Positions 5,568-8,104 of a stretch of 8,104 bases of DNA are shown piece by piece. Position 1 is the first letter of the stretch. Each line of letters begins with the position of its first letter. Location of the stretch: contig CALMAP010000143.1 in the NCBI GenBank assembly GCA_937859825.1, forward strand, positions 1 through 8,104, in the 5' to 3' direction. The notes under the pieces were generated by a model. That model was given only the letters and a program-made list of their open reading frames with translations, did no database searches and had not been told where the DNA came from. The stretch comes from an uncultured Terriglobus sp. GTDB lineage: Bacteria > Acidobacteriota > Terriglobia > Terriglobales > Acidobacteriaceae. Position numbers and translations under genes: made by a program.

Positions 5568-6575
5568 ATGCGCTACGCTGCCATTCGCCGCACACTCGTG
5601 ACTGCCACGCTTTTGTTTGCACTTACCGGCTGCAAGTCCGACTACGACAGGGCACTTGAAAAAGCCAAGGCCGACGCCGTTGCGACCGGCCAGCCGCAGC
5701 AGATCATCTCCGTGGATAAGAATGGCAACACGCTTGTGACGCTTGTGCAGCCGGCTGCGGTTCCGGCGCAGCCGCCTGTCGTGACCAGCAACACCACTGC
5801 ACCCGGTGCGCCTCTTACGGCAGGCCAGCCTGATTGGAGTAACGGTGCTCGTCCCGCGCCGGGTAATACCGTGGTCTTCATAGGGCCAAAGACCGCTCCT
5901 GCCCAGTTGCCGGGAACCGCCGCGACAACTCCTGCTACTGGGTCAGTAGTACCTCCGGGAGGGGACCACTCCGCGCCCGCAGTCGCCGGACCTGCCGAGG
6001 CCAATCAGACTGCCCCGGCAGAAGCAGATGAGGCGGCGCCTTCCAACTTTGTGCCTACAAACGTGACGATTCCGGCAGGTACTGGCATCGCGATCCGCAT
6101 CAACCAGACCATTTCTGCCAAGCACAGCCACGCTGGTGACCGCTTCACCGGCTCCCTTGCCGAACGCATTTCCCGAGACGGTAAGGTCGTTCTTCCACGC
6201 GGTACCCGCTTCAATGGCGTCGTTACCGAGGCGCATCGGCGCGGACACTTCAAGGGCCGCTCGTACCTAGGCCTGCGCCTGACCTCGCTTGTCTACCAGG
6301 GCAAGGTCTATCCCATCGAGACTGCGGGTATCACGCGGACAAAGAAGGGCAAAGGTAAGCGATCGGCCGCATTCATCGGCGGTGGCACGGGCGTAGGCAT
6401 GTTGATTGGTGGTCTTGCCACTGGTGGTGTAGGTCTTGCGATCGGTGGTGCCGCAGGGGGCGGTCTCGGTACGCTGCTTGCTGGCGTAACAGGGAACCGC
6501 GACATCAGCATTCCTGCGGAATCACTGGTCCGATTTCGTCTCGAAGACAGCTTGACGGTACAACCGGCTCAGTAG
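5568..6575 (+). CDS. Putative lipoprotein with disordered linker, beta domain and glycine-zipper segment, 335 residues
   Basis: I do not recognise a named function. The N-terminus MRYAAIRRTLVTATLLFALT leads to a lipobox LTGC with the lipidated Cys at 22, so export and anchoring in a membrane are expected. Residues 23-50 are a charged helix-like segment. A Pro/Ala/Thr-rich linker runs from about 60 to 158 and is probably disordered. A beta-rich domain begins at 163 with VTIPAGTGIAIRINQTISAK and includes VVLPRGTRFNGVVTEA (207-222) and a strand ending YPIET. Residues about 266-309 are a glycine-zipper pair (SAAFIGGGTGVGMLIGG and following) that could insert in a membrane. The beta domain then resumes (DISIPAESLVRFRLED, 312-327). 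The 'IPAGT ... LPRGTRFNG' pattern recalls VirB10/TrbI outer-membrane domains, but homology is not shown. The gene follows pyrC by 85 bases and ends 12 bases from miaA, convergently. Confidence 0.8.
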   Translation: MRYAAIRRTLVTATLLFALTGCKSDYDRALEKAKADAVATGQPQQIISVDKNGNTLVTLVQPAAVPAQPPVVTSNTTAPGAPLTAGQPDWSNGARPAPGNTVVFIGPKTAPAQLPGTAATTPATGSVVPPGGDHSAPAVAGPAEANQTAPAEADEAAPSNFVPTNVTIPAGTGIAIRINQTISAKHSHAGDRFTGSLAERISRDGKVVLPRGTRFNGVVTEAHRRGHFKGRSYLGLRLTSLVYQGKVYPIETAGITRTKKGKGKRSAAFIGGGTGVGMLIGGLATGGVGLAIGGAAGGGLGTLLAGVTGNRDISIPAESLVRFRLEDSLTVQPAQ

Positions 6576-6580
6576 CCGGT
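6563..6580. terminator. Hairpin at the convergent lipoprotein/miaA junction
   Basis: ACCGGCT at 6563-6569 pairs perfectly with AGCCGGT at 6574-6580 around a 4-base loop (CAGT), a compact GC-rich stem. It overlaps the lipoprotein stop codon (6573-6575) and lies just past the miaA stop, so it could end or protect both transcripts. On the plus strand the nearest T-run (CTTTTCT) is 16 bases downstream, and on the minus strand none follows. It is therefore not a textbook intrinsic terminator. Confidence 0.4.
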
Positions 6581-6587
6581 AGTGATG

Positions 6588-7535
6588 TCAGAACCGCTTT
6601 TCTGAGGCAAGATTAGAGTCTTCAAGGCGTCGCAAAATCTCAGAAGCTGCTTCTTCTCCGAAGCAGGCAAGCCATTCGATTCGCCTGTCTTTGCGGAACC
6701 AGGTGCCCTGCCTTTTGGCATAGTTGCGGTGGCCCTGTTGGGCTTCGATGATTGCGTGCTGCAGGGTAGTTTCTCCACGCAGCACAGCAGTCGCCTGAGC
6801 ATATCCAAGGGATTCGAGGGCACGGCATCCGTCGCCATAGCGTTGTAGCAGCGCGGCTGTTTCTTCCATCAGTCCGCGCTCGAACATCGCGGCGCATCGC
6901 GCATCGATCCTCGCGTAGAGTGATTCCCGAGGTGGCGCAAGGCCGAACTGCATCACGTGGTAGCCCTCCAGCGGCGTGGGTGGTTGTTGTTGCCACGCAT
7001 TTGTAAGTGGCGTGCGAGAGGCCATGCTCACCTCGATCGCTCGAATCAGTTTGGACGCGTCGTTCGGGTGAATCCGGCCTGCCGCCACGGGATCAAGACG
7101 TCGCAACAGCCGGTGCAGCGCGGCGTTTCCCCTGCGCGCTTGGAGTGCACGCAGGCGGTCGCGCAGAGCCTCATCACGCGCGGGCATCGGGCTCAGACCG
7201 TCGAGCAGCGCGCGCAGGTACAGGCCCGTTCCGCCTGCCACGATCGGGATCTTGCCGCGTTCTGCGATCTCTCGGATGGCGGTCCGGGCCGCACGGCCAT
7301 AGTTCCCGGCTGTGTATTCCGCCGAGGGAGGTAGCACGTGGATCATGTGGTGGCGCACGCGTGTCTGCTCTTCCGCCGTGGGCTTGGCCGCGCCGATGTC
7401 CATGCCCTGATACACGGCAACGGAATCGCACGACACGATCTCACCGCCCAGAGCCTCAGCAAGCTGCAGAGCGAGCGTGGACTTCCCAGAAGCAGTGGGA
7501 CCCACCAGGACCAGCAGCAGGGGGTCCTGACTCAT
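6588..7535 (-). CDS. miaA: tRNA dimethylallyltransferase MiaA, 315 residues
   Basis: MiaA adds a dimethylallyl group from DMAPP to N6 of A37 in tRNAs that read codons starting with U (i6A37). The P-loop GPTASGKS is at 12-19. DSVAVYQGMDIGAAKPT at 37-53 matches the family motif DSxxxYRGMDIGTAKPT with Gln and Ala in place of Arg and Thr. GGTGLYLRALLDG is at 101-113, NDASKLIRAIEV at 158-169, and the C-terminal QQGHRNYAKRQGTWFRKD at 266-283. The length is typical (about 300-320). The ATG at 7535 is chosen because it overlaps the upstream gene's stop as ATGA, which implies translational coupling. A GTG at 7547 would add four residues. The hflX, hfq or mutL neighbours common in proteobacteria are absent. 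Confidence 0.95.
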   Translation of the reverse strand: MSQDPLLLVLVGPTASGKSTLALQLAEALGGEIVSCDSVAVYQGMDIGAAKPTAEEQTRVRHHMIHVLPPSAEYTAGNYGRAARTAIREIAERGKIPIVAGGTGLYLRALLDGLSPMPARDEALRDRLRALQARRGNAALHRLLRRLDPVAAGRIHPNDASKLIRAIEVSMASRTPLTNAWQQQPPTPLEGYHVMQFGLAPPRESLYARIDARCAAMFERGLMEETAALLQRYGDGCRALESLGYAQATAVLRGETTLQHAIIEAQQGHRNYAKRQGTWFRKDRRIEWLACFGEEAASEILRRLEDSNLASEKRF

Positions 7536-7726
7536 CCCAAGTGCCACCAGCCGGGCAGAAAAACGTTCATCACGCCAGCGTTGAGCACCGTTGCAACCAG
7601 CACGAGAACTGCGAGGAGAACCAGTGCCAGAAGCTGTGTACGGCGCTCGTCAGCAAACCGTGCGTCAGCGTGGAGCTTTGCGAGGGCCTCTTCCTGCTCA
7701 CGGGGTTTCCGAAGTACGCGCTCCAC
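7532..7726 (-). CDS. Small single-helix membrane protein, 64 residues
   Basis: Function unknown. The first 28 residues are highly charged (MERVLRKPREQEEALAKLHA and on). One hydrophobic helix follows at about 31-50 (QLLALVLLAVLVLVATVLNA), then a short tail ending FLPGWWHLG. This suggests an inner-membrane protein with a cytoplasmic N-terminus. The start is a GTG; an in-frame TAA lies three codons upstream and no later ATG or GTG comes before the helix. It starts 36 bases after the stop of the TonB-like gene and overlaps miaA by 4 bases. This tight packing and the clean helix support a real gene despite the lack of a clear ribosome site. It could act mainly as a coupling leader for miaA. Confidence 0.72.
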   Translation of the reverse strand: MERVLRKPREQEEALAKLHADARFADERRTQLLALVLLAVLVLVATVLNAGVMNVFLPGWWHLG

Positions 7727-7762
7727 GGAACGAGGTTACAGCAGATGCCTAGTCAACATCCG

Positions 7763-8104
7763 CTATTGGACTTCGCGATCTTTGTTCACGCGGAACTCGA
7801 TCCGCAGTTCGAGGTTGGGCCCGTGGAATTCTTTCGGCAGCGGCGGGGCCTGGCCCAGGCTCTTGATGGAACCCCAGGCGGCGCGGTCGATGGCAACGTC
7901 GTGCGTGGAGTAATCCAGGTGCATGGCGGAAATCAGGCCGTTAGGCTCAATGGTGAACCGTACCCCGGTGATGCCCTGCTTGAAGAGCGGGCTGTTGCAC
8001 TCTTCGGGAATGAGCGGCAGCCAGTTGTGGCGAACGTCGGCCAGCAAACGGTTGAGGTATTTGCCAAAGTCGACACCCTGCATGTCCGAAAGGACCTGCA
8101 CCCC
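7763..8104 (-). CDS. TonB family C-terminal domain protein, C-terminal 113 residues, cut by the window edge
   Basis: The frame is open to the edge, so the gene begins outside the window. The visible part starts VQVLSDMQGVDFGKYLNRLL and continues with a helix and strands of a TonB/TolA-like C-terminal domain: VRHNWLPLIPEE, then VRFTIEPNGLISAMHLDYS, STHDVAIDRAAWGSI, PPLPKEFHGPNLELRIEF. The order 'helix ending in W, hydrophobic strand, nG turn, S(T)xxxxDRAA, PPLP, LRIxF' is that of the TonB C-terminal families common in acidobacteria. Such domains in the periplasm contact TonB-box peptides of outer-membrane transporters. Whether an N-terminal membrane anchor and proline-rich spacer exist cannot be seen. 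It probably heads, or is within, an operon with the small membrane protein and miaA. Confidence 0.8.
   Translation of the reverse strand, partial: GVQVLSDMQGVDFGKYLNRLLADVRHNWLPLIPEECNSPLFKQGITGVRFTIEPNGLISAMHLDYSTHDVAIDRAAWGSIKSLGQAPPLPKEFHGPNLELRIEFRVNKDREVQ

Noticed and set aside
5568..6575. Part of a type IV secretion system
   Set aside because: No VirB4, VirB8, VirB9 or coupling-protein gene is nearby. Only a loose motif resemblance to VirB10 exists, so it is kept as a fold hypothesis.
7338..7913. 191-codon plus-strand frame over miaA, the small protein gene and the TonB-like gene
   Set aside because: It is antisense to three supported genes and shows Arg/Ser-rich low-complexity translation typical of a shadow.

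Overview
The window looks like GC-rich chromosomal DNA of an acidobacterium of the Terriglobia type (Terriglobus/Granulicella/Edaphobacter-like). This is inferred from the gene mix: a bacillithiol-type glycosyltransferase (bshA) beside pyrimidine genes, a soluble transhydrogenase, and a TonB C-terminal protein of the kind common in that group. A degenerate intergenic repeat resembling those I know from these genomes also points that way. No mobile element, phage, CRISPR, rRNA or tRNA feature was seen.

Layout. Positions 1-197 (minus) hold the 5' end of sthA, running off the left edge. A 217-base divergent spacer separates it from a zinc-ribbon, four-helix membrane protein gene (415-1125, plus). 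Next on the plus strand come pyrR (1186-1776), bshA (1804-2937), a 209-base spacer with the degraded repeat and a hairpin, then pyrB (3147-4139) and pyrC (4136-5482), which overlap by 4 bases. A lipoprotein gene with a beta domain and a glycine-zipper segment follows (5568-6575). It converges on the minus-strand cluster at the right: a TonB C-terminal protein running off the right edge (7763-8104), a 64-residue single-helix membrane protein (7532-7726) and miaA (6588-7535).

How the genes fit together. PyrB and PyrC carry out steps 2 and 3 of de novo UMP synthesis, and PyrR is the family regulator that senses uridine nucleotides. BshA, between them, consumes UDP-GlcNAc (a UMP-derived sugar nucleotide) and L-malate for bacillithiol. 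SthA balances NADH and NADPH. MiaA prenylates tRNA A37 and is coupled to the small membrane protein by an ATGA overlap.

The most noteworthy points are promoter-like motifs placed so close to the start codons of three genes that leaderless transcripts are suggested, the bshA insertion in the pyr cluster, and a lipoprotein whose beta domain is interrupted by a glycine-zipper hairpin in a way that recalls VirB10/TrbI proteins. Most of the window is ordinary housekeeping sequence, and I see no clear sign of a wholly new system.
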